Assembly (NCBI RefSeq): GCF_020148105.1
Contig: NZ_JAHLZE010000013.1
Coordinates: 1 to 51,313 of the forward strand
Source: Methanobrevibacter sp. TMH8
GTDB taxonomy: Archaea; Methanobacteriota; Methanobacteria; Methanobacteriales; Methanobacteriaceae
Length of the DNA: 51,313 bases
Direction of reading: 5' to 3'
Made by a program: the position numbers and the translations under genes. Positions 39,444 to 48,756 of this stretch are shown piece by piece; the first letter of the stretch is position 1, and each line of letters opens with the position of its first letter. The notes beneath the pieces were generated by a model. It did not search any database. It was not told where the DNA came from and saw only the letters and a list, made by a program, of their open reading frames with translations.

Positions 39444-39650
39444 TTCCTATAAGTGAAAGTATCGTGATATGAAAATGAAGTTATAATGGTCCAAATTCAA
39501 AAAAACTAAAAATAAATCAATATTTACATATTTAAATTATTAAAATCCCATATAAAAATTTAAATAAAACACTCCCCCCTTATTTTAAATCTATGATTTA
39601 AAATAAAATGAGTTATTTATAAACCCTAAATGATTTTTTGCAGTTTTTTT
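39422..39650 (+). ncRNA. Candidate nitrogen-regulated small RNA or leader
   Basis: Transcript predicted from the NrpR-type promoter. It contains no gene of credible length; a 16-codon frame from the ATG at 39422 overlaps the operator and is probably chance. The region includes a C6 tract (39574-39579), a 12 bp A/T-rich stem with 3 nt loop (TTATTTTAAATC / GATTTAAAATAA, 39580-39606), and T-rich tracts near 39632-39649 that could terminate it. If it does not terminate, it is a leader of about 650 nt for amt-glnK. Confidence 0.35.
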
Positions 39651-40080
39651 GGATTATTATTTCTTTAGTTAGATGCTTGTTTTAATTAATAAATAAAATT
39701 TGAGAATTTCATTAGAAATAGCTATCAATATTGAAAATATTTTAGTGAAATATTAAATTTTAGTTAATAAAACATAACTAACCAATTTAATCGATCTTTC
39801 ACTTATTAAATTTTCAAAAATCGAATTAAAAAGATTCAAATTGAAAATGATTTGAATAAAATCGATATTGGAAATAAAAAATAAAGAAATAAATAAAATA
39901 ATAAAATTTTTATTTTAATGTTTTAATAAAATTTTAACTTTTAATAAAATATTAACAAAATGAATATTCTGGATATATTTAAATAAAACAGAAAAATTAT
40001 TTATAAAATAAATTAAAGTCACAGATCAATTTTAATTAAATAAAAAAGACTTTAAAAAAAAATCATGAGAATTAGATAAC

Positions 40081-41293
40081 ATGGAAAGTATATTAAGTTC
40101 AGGAGACACTGCGTGGGTACTTATTTCAACAGTTTTAGTACTTTTAATGAGTATTCCAGGTATTGCCTTTTTTTATGGTGGATTAGCAAAGAAAAAAAAA
40201 TGTTTTGAATACCATGTTTTTAACTTTAATTGCATTTGCAATTGTAAGTATAATATGGGTTGCATACGGTTACCAATTTGCATTTGGTCAAACAATAAAT
40301 GGTTTAATCGGATATCCTACAAATTTATTAATGAGTGGTTTAGGTGTAGATAATTTAACTGGATCAATTCCTTCATTTTCATTTGTTGCATTCCAATTAA
40401 CCTTTGCAGCATTAACAGCAGCATTGATATCAGGAGCTGTAATTGGAAGAATGAAATTCTCCGCATGGATTGCATTTATAATAGTATGGATTAGTGCAGT
40501 TTATGTCCCAATTGCCCACTGGGTTTGGGGTGGAGGATGGTTAATGCAAATGGGAGCACTTGATTTTGCAGGAGGAACTGTTGTTCATATCTGTTCTGGT
40601 GTTTCAGCATTAGCTTTAGTCCTTCTACTTGGAAGTAGGAAAAATAAATCATTATTACCTCATAACTTAGGTTATACTGTACTTGGTGCAGCATTCCTAT
40701 GGTTTGGTTGGATGGGATTCAATGGAGGATCCGCATTGGCAGCAGGAGGATTAGCTGCATCTGCATTACTTGTAAGTAATATTGCAGCAGCTACTGGATT
40801 AGTCACATGGGTAATTATTGATCAAATTAAAGAAGGTAAACCTACAGTTTTAGGTGCAGTATCCGGTGCAATTGCAGGTCTTGTTGCTATAACTCCTGCA
40901 GCAGGATTTGTAGATGTTGGAGGAGCATTAGTTATTGGTATTGGAGCTTCACTCGTTTCTTACTTCGCTATTTCATACCTAAAACCACGCTTTGGTTACG
41001 ACGATGCATTAGATGTATTTGGAATTCACGGAATGAGCGGTATTTGGGGAGCAATTGCTACTGGAATATTTGCAGTCCCATTAATCAATGAAGCTAGTGG
41101 TTTATTATATGGTAATCCTGGACAAGTAACTATACAGCTTATAGCTGTTGTAGCAACTATTGCCTATGCATTTACAATGACTATAATAATTGGTAAAATT
41201 GTTGATTTAACCATAGGTCTTAGAGTAGACGAAAAACAGGAAGTCGAAGGATTAGATACTCACCTTCATGAGGAAACTGGATATAGATTATAG
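40081..41293 (+). CDS. amt: Ammonium transporter Amt, frameshifted in A9 run
   Basis: Trimeric ammonium channel/transporter. The first 37 or so codons ([30 protein letters not shown]) are in one frame; the rest ([18 protein letters not shown] onward) is in the +1 frame. The switch lies at nine A residues, 40192-40200; with eight A the reading is [13 protein letters not shown], exactly what the family shows, and the protein is 403 aa. Downstream hallmarks are present: AHWVWGGGW (first pore histidine), [11 protein letters not shown] and [15 protein letters not shown] (second pore region). Possible explanations are assembly error, real inactivation, phase variation or transcript slippage. The start ribosome site is weak. 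glnK follows by 100 bp, the classic amt-glnK pair. Confidence 0.9.
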
Positions 41294-41390
41294 TTATAAA
41301 TGAAATAAGTTATATTAGTATAAATTGATTATACTAATATTAACTAATATTAACTAATCAGATAAATCCCAATAAACAATTAGGAGATAA

Positions 41391-41732
<342 letters not shown>

Positions 41733-41740
<8 letters not shown>

Positions 41741-42121
41741 ATACTTAAATCACTTTAAATAAGATTTAAAATAAGTTTTAAAAATTAGAAATACAAAATA
41801 TTAGATATAAAATATTAGATATAAAATAATTTAAGGAAATTTAAGGAGATAAGTAATTATTATAGAATTATATATTCAGATTATCATATTATTAGCATTT
41901 GCATTAATTACTAATGTAATAATTAATAAAATAAGCAGAGGTAATAAAAAAGATTGTTAAATTATATTAAAGAATTAATTAAAAAATAAATAAATTAATA
42001 ATTAAAAAATTAAATAATAAATAAAATATATAAATTAAAAATTAATATTTATAAAAAAATATATTTAAAAAAATAAATTAAATATATAAAAATTTAAATG
42101 AGTTAAAATAATATTGTATTT
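41733..42121. other. Spacer after glnK
   Basis: A 389 bp gap between convergent glnK and the PKD-like gene. It contains a tandem AAATATTAGATATA pair (about 41795-41825) that provides TATA-like elements, a strong ribosome-site AAGGAGAT at 41843-41850, and the small frame at 41856-41960 described separately. The rest is A/T-rich, probably terminators for both sides. Confidence 0.45.
41856..41960 (+). CDS. Possible 34 aa membrane peptide with ATT start
   Basis: After a strong ribosome site (AAGGAGAT, 41843-41850) an open frame runs to TAA at 41958. It has no ATG, GTG or TTG; ATT at 41856 or 41859 lies at the right distance (5 or 8 nt). The peptide would be one hydrophobic span (ELYIQIIILLAFALITNVII) followed by a basic tail (NKISRGNKKDC), the shape of a true single-span small protein. 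It lies 124 bp after glnK. ATT starts are rare, so this may be a decayed gene or chance. Confidence 0.3.
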   Translation: MIIELYIQIIILLAFALITNVIINKISRGNKKDC

Positions 42122-43009
42122 TTAAGTAAATGAATACAAATTATTTGAAACACTCATTTGATTCTTATTTTTATTCAAATAATCTAATCTTATATTTTTT
42201 ACATATTTTGCTAAAGCTTTTGGTATTTTAAAGTAAATTCTTACACTAGTAGATTTACCAGGTTTTAAAGCTTTAAGATATGCAGTAGCAGTATATTTTT
42301 TAAGCTTAGGATGAACTTTACCAAATTTCTTTGGATCTTGATACCAAATTTTTATTTTAGTAGCTTTTGTAGATAAAGATCCTACATTTGATATTTTAAC
42401 ATCTAAAAAGCTAATGTATTTATTTTTATAATTTTTTTGACTTGTGTAACCTGCTGTAATTCCAGTTAAAGAAAGTTGTGGCTTGTTTGCTACATAGAAT
42501 AAATAATACTTAGTCCCATTATTAATTTTTCCAGTACCATTACATGGTGTTCCAAATAAATCAAAACCAGTACATGTACCATCAAGATTTACTTTAATAA
42601 GATACCAACCACTTTTTTTATATGTATGAGATATCCAACCAGTACTTACTTTCTTAGTACCGTCACCAAAATCTATAGTTGCTCTTTTAACTTTTGTACC
42701 TTTCAAGTTAGTTACTAATCCTAATCCATCACCAGCAGTATTTATTACAGCTTTATATGAAATTTTTTTTCCTTTAGCTATTTGATAAGTATAAGCTTCA
42801 TATTGTTTATATTTCTTAGGAATTTTATTTTTATCAATTGAATAAACTTCTTTATTAACATTCAAAGAAGTAAAACCATTTGATTCATCATTATTTACTT
42901 CAAATCCATTACTTCCATAACTACCAGCAGACGTGGTAGATATAGAGCATAAGATGAATAATGTAATTAATATTATAAAAATTCCAGCTTTAGTTTTATT
43001 AATATTCAA
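42122..43009 (-). CDS. Secreted protein with PKD-like and CARDB-like domains
   Basis: A 295 aa exported protein. Signal peptide: KAGIFIILITLFILCSISTTSA, cleavage near residue 28. Residues about 80-142 look like a PKD domain (ATIDFGDGTKK, SHTYKKSGWYLIKV), containing the typical FGDG turn and a late Tyr-x-x-x-G. Residues about 182-290 resemble a CARDB domain (ISNVGSLSTKATKIKIWY, LKPGKSTSVRIYF), also found at the C-terminus of the adhesin at 16.3 kb. There is no membrane anchor. The start is TTG at 43009 behind a strong GGGAGGG. Probably a surface-binding component of the envelope. Confidence 0.85.
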   Translation of the reverse strand: MNINKTKAGIFIILITLFILCSISTTSAGSYGSNGFEVNNDESNGFTSLNVNKEVYSIDKNKIPKKYKQYEAYTYQIAKGKKISYKAVINTAGDGLGLVTNLKGTKVKRATIDFGDGTKKVSTGWISHTYKKSGWYLIKVNLDGTCTGFDLFGTPCNGTGKINNGTKYYLFYVANKPQLSLTGITAGYTSQKNYKNKYISFLDVKISNVGSLSTKATKIKIWYQDPKKFGKVHPKLKKYTATAYLKALKPGKSTSVRIYFKIPKALAKYVKNIRLDYLNKNKNQMSVSNNLYSFT

Positions 43010-43421
43010 AATTATTGCCCTCCCTTAATAAATTAGAAAAAATTTTGAAAAAATATTTAGATAGTTTAAAATATTTAAAAAATATTTTAAAAATTTATAA
43101 AAATTCAAAAAAATTAAATAACATCTGAAATTTTATTTTCTAATGTAAATTATATTATTGATCCTATATAAAGTTATCTATTTTTAACATTATAATAATT
43201 TTAATAATAATGTGGATAATAATTCGAAATTGTTCATATTATCTCCTGACATATAAAACTTAATAATTAACTCATTAAGCTAAATCAATATTTTTAACTA
43301 TATATAGTCCAAAATATTGTCTAAGTATAAGCCATATATTGAAATATTTTAATTATAATTCAAATGATTATCAAATGATTATCAAATAATATATAAACTA
43401 CAAAAAATAAGATAAATATCA
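43010..43421. promoter_or_regulatory. Divergent promoter region of helicase gene
   Basis: A 412 bp gap between divergent genes. Three tandem 11 bp units (TCAAATGATTA twice, then TCAAATAATAT) at 43360-43392 lead directly into ATATATAAA (about 43389-43398), a likely TATA box; the helicase ATG is about 27 nt further, so the mRNA should be nearly leaderless. The repeats are positioned where an activator or BRE-overlapping factor would bind. The remainder is A/T-rich. Confidence 0.45.
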
Positions 43422-46046
43422 ATGATTATTCTTAAAAAGACAAAAAGATCATGGGAGATGTATCCTATTGGAAGTCCAAAAGGGGCTTTAAATACAAAAA
43501 GAATTCCTGAATTTATAGGAATACTTAAATTTAATGAAACTCCCGATGATATGTCTATTAATAAATTTATAGCTAAATATCCTGATGAAGAGGAAAAATT
43601 ACTACCCCCTGGAGAAGCTCTAAAACTACTTAAAAAACAAGCAGTATTTCTAGTTTCAAGAGATTCAAAAATGGAAAAATTTCTTAAATCTAATGATATT
43701 AAGGTTCGTTTTACCAAAATATGTAATCACTGTGGATTTGAAGGAAATATAACAATTATTAACACTAATTTTAGCTATGATTACCATGATCAAACTATTT
43801 GTAAAATATGTGCTGAAGACACTATAAAAAGGGAACTAAAACTTCATGGATATGATAAAAAATCTTATAAAAATTTTAAAAGAATTTTAGATAAAACTGG
43901 AGATTTAGATGAAGTTTTAAAAATAATGGATCCTAAATTTGATCCATTAGCTAATTCAAAATTAACATTATTTGATAAAATTACTGTAAAAAAATCAAAA
44001 CTCCCTGAAATAGCTATAAATAGACTTAAAATTCCAAAAGATTTTAAAGAAGTTCTGGATATGGAAAATAATAAAAATCTTCTCCCAGTTCAATATTTAG
44101 CTATAAAAGAAGGGTTACTAAGAGATGAAAATTTACTTGTAGTATCAGCTACAGCGAGTGGAAAAACCCTTGTTGGAGAATTAGCAGGCATTCCTAAAGC
44201 AATGAAAGGTAAAAAGTTTATTTTTTTAACACCTCTTGTTGCATTAGCTAATCAAAAGTATAGAGACTTTAAAAAGAGATATGAACCGCTTGGACTTAAA
44301 GTTTCAATAAAAGTTGGAATGAATCGTATAAAAGCCAAAGAAGAATTAAAACTCCCTGATTCAAATGTTTCTACTGGAGATATTATTGTTGGTACATATG
44401 AAGGAATTGATTTTTTACTAAGATCTGGAAATTCCAAAGAATTAAATGAACTTGGAACTGTATTAATAGATGAAATACATACTTTAGATGATAAAGAAAG
44501 AGGAACTAGATTAAATGGAATGATTAAAAGAATTGAAAATATTTTTCCAAATACACAGATTATTGGATTATCTGCTACTGTAAAAAATCCTAAACAACTA
44601 GCTGATGAATTTAATATGAAATTAGTTGAATATGATCAAAGACCAGTTCCTCTTGAACGCCACCTTATTTATGTTAGAAATGAAATTGAAAAGAAAAATT
44701 TAATTAGAAAATTAATATTGAAAGAATTTCATAATAAATCTTCTAAAGGTTTTCCAGGACAAACAATTGTATTTACAAACTCTCGAAGAAAAACCCATCA
44801 AATAGCTGATTATTTAACTAGGAAAAGGATTAAAGCTACAGCATATCATGCAGGGTTATCCTATTTTAAAAAAGAAAAAATTGAAAAAGATTTTGCTAAT
44901 GGAAAGATTTCAGCTGTGATTACAACAGCTGCTTTAGCTGCAGGTGTAGATTTTCCAGCATCACAAGTGATATTTGAAACATTGATTATGGGAAATGTTT
45001 GGATTACTCCAAATGAATTTTCACAAATGATTGGAAGAGCTGGAAGACCCAGTTATCATGACAGAGGTGTTATTTATCTTCTTCCTGAAGTAGCTAATAA
45101 ATTTGATGGAGAAAGTGAAGAATCTATAGCTATTTCATTATTAGAAAGTGATGTTGAAAATGTTAACATTCAATATGATGAAAATGATTTTTTAGAACAA
45201 TTGTTAGCTGACATATCCTCAAAATCATTGAAAAACATTCAAGAAATTAAAGATTTTTATAAAAATGTGAATATACCAATAGATATTGATAAAGCTATTG
45301 ATGAAATTTATGATAAAAAATTTATTTCCATTGATAAAAATATTAAAAATAGAGTTTATTCTACAAAATATGGTAAAGCAGTGTCAATGTCATTTTTAGA
45401 TATTGATAATGCAGAATTTATAAAAAAATCATTATTTAATTTGAAAAATTCTAAAAATACTTCAAAAATAAAGATTAAAACTAAAAAGAATATTAAAACT
45501 AATAATATTGAAACTAAAAATATTAAGAAAAAAAATAAAAAGGTAGATTTAAACTCAAAGATTATAAACATAGCTATTGAATTAGGATACTTTGAAAATG
45601 CATATCTATCACCAGTAGTACATAAACAGATTGTAAACATACTAAAAACAAATTTTTCTACTAGATTATTCTCAGATTCAACACTAGATATAATCTCATC
45701 TGGAGAAACAATTGGTAAATTAGATACTAAATTCCAAGAAGCTCTTTTAAAGATCCAAGTTGATTTTTTAAGATGTGAATGTAAAGAAAAACCATTTTGT
45801 GACTGTTTGCAACGAGGAATATCAGAATTTATAATTAAAGAAAGATTAAAGAAAAAAGATCCTATTGAAATTTCAAGGAAATTATTAAGAAATTATCAAA
45901 TTCAAACATATCCTGGAGATGTTTTTTCATGGCTTGATAGTTTTATTAGAAATTTAGAAGCTATTGAAAGAATTGCTAAAGCGTATAATATGAAAAAACT
46001 TGTTGAAATATCTAACAAGCTAATAAAAAAAATTGAAAAAGGATAA
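43422..46046 (+). CDS. Archaeal superfamily 2 helicase with Cys clusters
   Basis: Large ATP-dependent DEAD/DEAH-like helicase of a methanogen family related in its core to Hel308/Ski2. An N-terminal domain with two cysteine pairs (CNHC near residue 100, CKIC near 127) probably binds zinc. Helicase motifs: I ATASGKT (about 243), Ia FLTPLVALANQ, II DEIH (about 349), III GLSAT (about 382), IV/V TTAALAAGVDFP, VI QMIGRAGRP (about 536). A basic linker with KK-rich repeats (about 680-710) precedes a C-terminal domain with CECKEKPFCDC (about 785), another potential metal site. Length 874 aa. A role in DNA or RNA remodelling is certain in kind but not in detail. No strong ribosome site; TATA close to the ATG. 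Confidence 0.9.
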   Translation: MIILKKTKRSWEMYPIGSPKGALNTKRIPEFIGILKFNETPDDMSINKFIAKYPDEEEKLLPPGEALKLLKKQAVFLVSRDSKMEKFLKSNDIKVRFTKICNHCGFEGNITIINTNFSYDYHDQTICKICAEDTIKRELKLHGYDKKSYKNFKRILDKTGDLDEVLKIMDPKFDPLANSKLTLFDKITVKKSKLPEIAINRLKIPKDFKEVLDMENNKNLLPVQYLAIKEGLLRDENLLVVSATASGKTLVGELAGIPKAMKGKKFIFLTPLVALANQKYRDFKKRYEPLGLKVSIKVGMNRIKAKEELKLPDSNVSTGDIIVGTYEGIDFLLRSGNSKELNELGTVLIDEIHTLDDKERGTRLNGMIKRIENIFPNTQIIGLSATVKNPKQLADEFNMKLVEYDQRPVPLERHLIYVRNEIEKKNLIRKLILKEFHNKSSKGFPGQTIVFTNSRRKTHQIADYLTRKRIKATAYHAGLSYFKKEKIEKDFANGKISAVITTAALAAGVDFPASQVIFETLIMGNVWITPNEFSQMIGRAGRPSYHDRGVIYLLPEVANKFDGESEESIAISLLESDVENVNIQYDENDFLEQLLADISSKSLKNIQEIKDFYKNVNIPIDIDKAIDEIYDKKFISIDKNIKNRVYSTKYGKAVSMSFLDIDNAEFIKKSLFNLKNSKNTSKIKIKTKKNIKTNNIETKNIKKKNKKVDLNSKIINIAIELGYFENAYLSPVVHKQIVNILKTNFSTRLFSDSTLDIISSGETIGKLDTKFQEALLKIQVDFLRCECKEKPFCDCLQRGISEFIIKERLKKKDPIEISRKLLRNYQIQTYPGDVFSWLDSFIRNLEAIERIAKAYNMKKLVEISNKLIKKIEKG

Positions 46047-46235
46047 AAAAAGATAAAAGATAAAAAGGATAATAATAAACTAAAAATCAATAAATATCAA
46101 TACATAAATAAATTGTATTATATGATAATTAAAATATAATAATCAAAAAAAATATTTAGATTTAAGATTTTAGATTTAATCTCAGTTTTCTGAGAATAGA
46201 AAAATACTATTGATTAAGTTGAGAGAGATTTTAAA

Positions 46236-46394
46236 TCAAATAATAAATTTCATATTCTCGTCAAACCTTTTAATTTTAAAAGAATATCTATTTAATAGAA
46301 ATTCAAGTGTTTTAATCCTATTTGTTACTGAATTGTTAATTTTAATTATTTCTGAAATTAATAAACCTTGAAATCTTAAGATATATTGCATCAA
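46236..46394 (-). other. Possible 52-codon small ORF
   Basis: Minus-strand frame beginning TTG-ATG (46394/46391) and ending TGA at 46236, encoding about 51 aa: MQYILRFQGLLISEI, then TNRIKTLEFLLNRY and KIKRFDENMKF. The composition is more protein-like than AT noise. A TATA-like AAATATATATG (about 46425-46435) lies about 35 nt upstream, which would give a near-leaderless mRNA. The same frame stays open further upstream to 46434. It could be a small gene or the remains of a lost one; not recognised. Confidence 0.25.
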
Positions 46395-46474
46395 AGATGC
46401 ATTAATAATTTTCTTAAAACTAACATATATATTTATCTACAATTTTTAGATTATTATACTTTCAGAAAAAACAA

Positions 46475-46566
46475 AATAGAGAAAATAAAGAAAATAAAGA
46501 TATAGAAAAAAATAAAGAAAAATAGAGAAAATAAAGAAAATAAAGATATAGAAAAAAATAAAGAAA
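46475..46566. repeat. Two tandem 46 bp A/G-rich repeats
   Basis: Units of 46 bp built from AGAGAAAATAAAG and AAAATAAAGATATAGA words occur twice head to tail with no or nearly no difference, ending 14 bp from the pdxS stop. They resemble slippage products and provide a U/C-rich terminator for pdxS. Confidence 0.75.
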
Positions 46567-46579
46567 TTAATAAAAAGTT

Positions 46580-47461
46580 TTACCAACCTCTTTCTTGCAT
46601 ACGCTCATTTTCAGCTATTTCAGAAATTTCAACTCCTTTCATAGCTTCACCAAGACCTCTTGAAACATCAGCTAAAACTTCTGGTTTGTCATAATTTGCA
46701 GTTGCTTCAACAATAGCTTTTGCAAATTCAACTGGATTTTCAGATTTAAATATTCCAGAACCAACAAATACTCCATCAGAACCTAATTGCATCATCAAAG
46801 AAGCATCAGCAGGAGTAGCTACTCCTCCAGCTGCAAAATTTACAACAGGTAATTTTCCAATTTTAGCTACTTCTTTAACAAGTGGTAAAGGAGCTTCTAT
46901 AACTCTTGCAAAATTTCTAAGTTCTTCTTCATTTTTACCTTGAATTTCACGAATTTCAGAAGTAACCATCCTCATATGGCGAACAGCTTCTACAATATTT
47001 CCTGTACCAGGTTCACCTTTAGTACGAATCATAGCAGCACCTTCATCAATTCTACGTAAAGCTTCTCCTAAATTTCTTGCACCACATACAAATGGAATTG
47101 TAAATTCTTTTTTATTAATATGATATTCTTCATCAGCTGGTGTAAGTACTTCACTTTCATCTATCATATCTACACCAAGAGTTTCTAAAATCTGAGCTTC
47201 AGCTATGTGACCAATTCTTGCTTTAGCCATAACAGGTATTGAAACTGCTTCAACAATTTCTTGAACTTTATTTGGATCTGCCATTCTTGCTACCCCACCA
47301 GAAGCCCGAATATCAGCAGGTACTTTTTCAAGAGCCATGACAGCTACAGCCCCTGCATCTTCAGCAATTACAGCTTCTTCAGCATTAACAACATCCATTA
47401 TGACTCCACCTTTAGTCATTTTTGCAAAACCTTCTTTTAAAATATCAGTCCCTTTTTTCAT
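46580..47461 (-). CDS. pdxS: PdxS, pyridoxal phosphate synthase lyase subunit
   Basis: Synthase subunit of the ribose-5-phosphate-dependent PLP pathway; it condenses ribose 5-phosphate, glyceraldehyde 3-phosphate and ammonia supplied by PdxT. (beta/alpha)8 barrel of the Snz/SOR family with [29 protein letters not shown] (first catalytic lysine), [10 protein letters not shown] (second lysine region) and the phosphate site [14 protein letters not shown]. Length 293 aa from the ATG at 47461; the GTG at 47470 is part of the ribosome site AGGTGA. The glutaminase pdxT is not adjacent. Confidence 0.97.
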   Translation of the reverse strand: MKKGTDILKEGFAKMTKGGVIMDVVNAEEAVIAEDAGAVAVMALEKVPADIRASGGVARMADPNKVQEIVEAVSIPVMAKARIGHIAEAQILETLGVDMIDESEVLTPADEEYHINKKEFTIPFVCGARNLGEALRRIDEGAAMIRTKGEPGTGNIVEAVRHMRMVTSEIREIQGKNEEELRNFARVIEAPLPLVKEVAKIGKLPVVNFAAGGVATPADASLMMQLGSDGVFVGSGIFKSENPVEFAKAIVEATANYDKPEVLADVSRGLGEAMKGVEISEIAENERMQERGW

Positions 47462-48216
47462 AATATTCACCTAAATATTCACTTAAATATTCATTTAAAT
47501 TTTTATTATAATAATAAATACAATATAATTAAATTTAATAATATTAAAACAATTAAATTCGTTTTTAAACTTTTAATTATTATTAATTATAATAATCTTC
47601 TATAAAATATGATTATACTATATTAAACCCTTAAAATCATATTAAACCATATTAAACATAGACTATATTAAAATTTTTTTATATTAATTATTTTAATTAT
47701 ATTAAACCCTATAAACCTATATTAGACCATATTAGATTTTTCATATTATTTAATATTAAAACATATTAAACTCTACAAAATCAATTAAAAATTCATTCAA
47801 AATTCATTCTAAATTAACTACAAATTCATTTATAGATTCATTTATAAATTAACTATAATATTAAAATATATATAAAATATAAATTAAAATTCATTTATCA
47901 ATTTTTAATAAATTTATTTATAAAGTTTTAATCATAATAAGTTTTTTTCTTATTAATAATAAAACTTTCTAAAACAAGAAAAATTCAATAAAAGTAAGAA
48001 AAGGTTTAATAATGATAAAGATAAAATTTATAAATAATATTAAATATTGGTTTATATAAATTTGCTAAATCAATCTAATTTAATATTAATTATACTAATT
48101 ATAATATTACTAATTATAAAATATTAATTATAAAATACTAATTATTATACTAGTTTAATAAAATTAAATTATTAACTATCGATATATAATTATATTATTT
48201 ATTCTAATGTGATAAA
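47462..48216. other. Gene-poor AT-rich spacer
   Basis: A 755 bp gap between divergent pdxS and the small membrane protein gene. It shows degenerate repeats such as CATATTAAACC (about 47630-47780) and AAATTCATT (about 47785-47850). No hairpin or gene stands out. Promoters for both neighbours should lie at its ends. Confidence 0.4.
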
Positions 48217-48393
48217 ATGGCAACAGGAACACTAATATTCTCACATATTATCCCCGTAATTTTAGGATTTCTCGGAGTTATATTGTTAATCTCAGGAGTT
48301 ATGGATGATGAAAGAAATATAACAATAATAGGTGTTGTTTTATTTGTTATAGCTGCTTTCAGCCCATTTTTAGTCCTAAATTTAATGGTATGA
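48217..48393 (+). CDS. 58 aa two-span membrane protein
   Basis: Short gene starting ATG at 48217 and ending TGA at 48391-48393. The peptide has two hydrophobic segments (SHIIPVILGFLGVILLIS and TIIGVVLFVIAAFSPFLVL) separated by a charged turn (GVMDDERN), a helical hairpin in the membrane. Codon use and Gly/Pro content are unlike random AT frames. Upstream TGTGATAAA is a weak ribosome site. I do not recognise the family; it could be a small subunit of a membrane complex. Confidence 0.65.
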   Translation: MATGTLIFSHIIPVILGFLGVILLISGVMDDERNITIIGVVLFVIAAFSPFLVLNLMV

Positions 48394-48756
48394 TATTTAA
48401 TGATATATTTATTTGATCATTCTTTATAATTACCATTAAATAGTTTTATTTGTATTATTGTTTTTGTTTGTTACTGTAAATTCAATAGACAATATACATT
48501 CTATGATTTTTTTCTTTATTAAAATATCTTCCATTTTTTTAATTTTTCAAATATTACTCTTCATTAGCTATCTCTTTTTTTAAATACTATTTTTAACATA
48601 TAATATACTATAAAAAAAATTCATATATGAATTTGTTTTAGAAGAATATTATAGAAGAATAGATTATAAATTATCAAAAAAATTGATAAAGCCATAAAAT
48701 AATCATTCAAACAGGAAACACAAAAAACAATAAGTAATAAAAAGAAGGGATTAAAA
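48394..48756. other. Spacer with adhesin relic and DinD-like promoter
   Basis: A 363 bp gap. Its first part holds the adhesin relic (48436-48510). The rest is A/T-rich sequence upstream of the DinD-like gene, which has AAGGGAT as ribosome site at about 48744-48750. Confidence 0.45.
48436..48510 (-). pseudogene. Relic of an adhesin C-terminus
   Basis: The minus strand reads ECILSIEFTVTNKNNNTNK then stop. This matches EGIVSIEFTVTKNNNDTND in the adhesin remnant at 49698-51289 (its residues just before the Asn/Thr linker). A stretch of 19 bases, GTTACTGTAAATTCAATAG, is identical at about 48471 and 49848. The homology fades upstream. It is a broken 3' end of a second adhesin gene. Confidence 0.6.

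Larger units (their letters stand above)
38782..40080. other. 1.3 kb intergenic region upstream of amt
   Basis: Divergent spacer before amt. It holds the NrpR-type promoter (39385-39443), a candidate RNA (about 39422-39650), a C6 tract with a 12 bp stem hairpin (39580-39606), an 8 bp inverted repeat ATTCAAAT/ATTTGAAT (39834-39857) and a second TATA-like ATATATTTAAATAAAA (about 39974-39989) about 95 nt from the amt ATG. 38800-39380 is featureless A/T-rich sequence. Confidence 0.5.
46047..46579. other. Spacer between convergent helicase and pdxS genes
   Basis: A 533 bp gap. It holds a short hairpin TCTCAG-TTTT-CTGAGA (46180-46195), a second perfect hairpin TGCATC-AAA-GATGCA (46387-46401), a candidate minus-strand small ORF (46236-46394) and two tandem 46 bp copies of an A/G-rich unit (46475-46566) immediately downstream of the pdxS stop, where the transcript would be U/C-rich. 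Confidence 0.45.

Noticed and set aside
39422-39472. 16-codon frame starting at the NrpR-type operator
   Set aside because: Overlaps the palindrome, which fully explains its sequence; no ribosome site.
40205-41293. Amt as a shorter protein starting at TTG 40205
   Set aside because: It would lack the first membrane segment that is intact in the other frame just upstream; the frameshift explanation fits the family sequence exactly.
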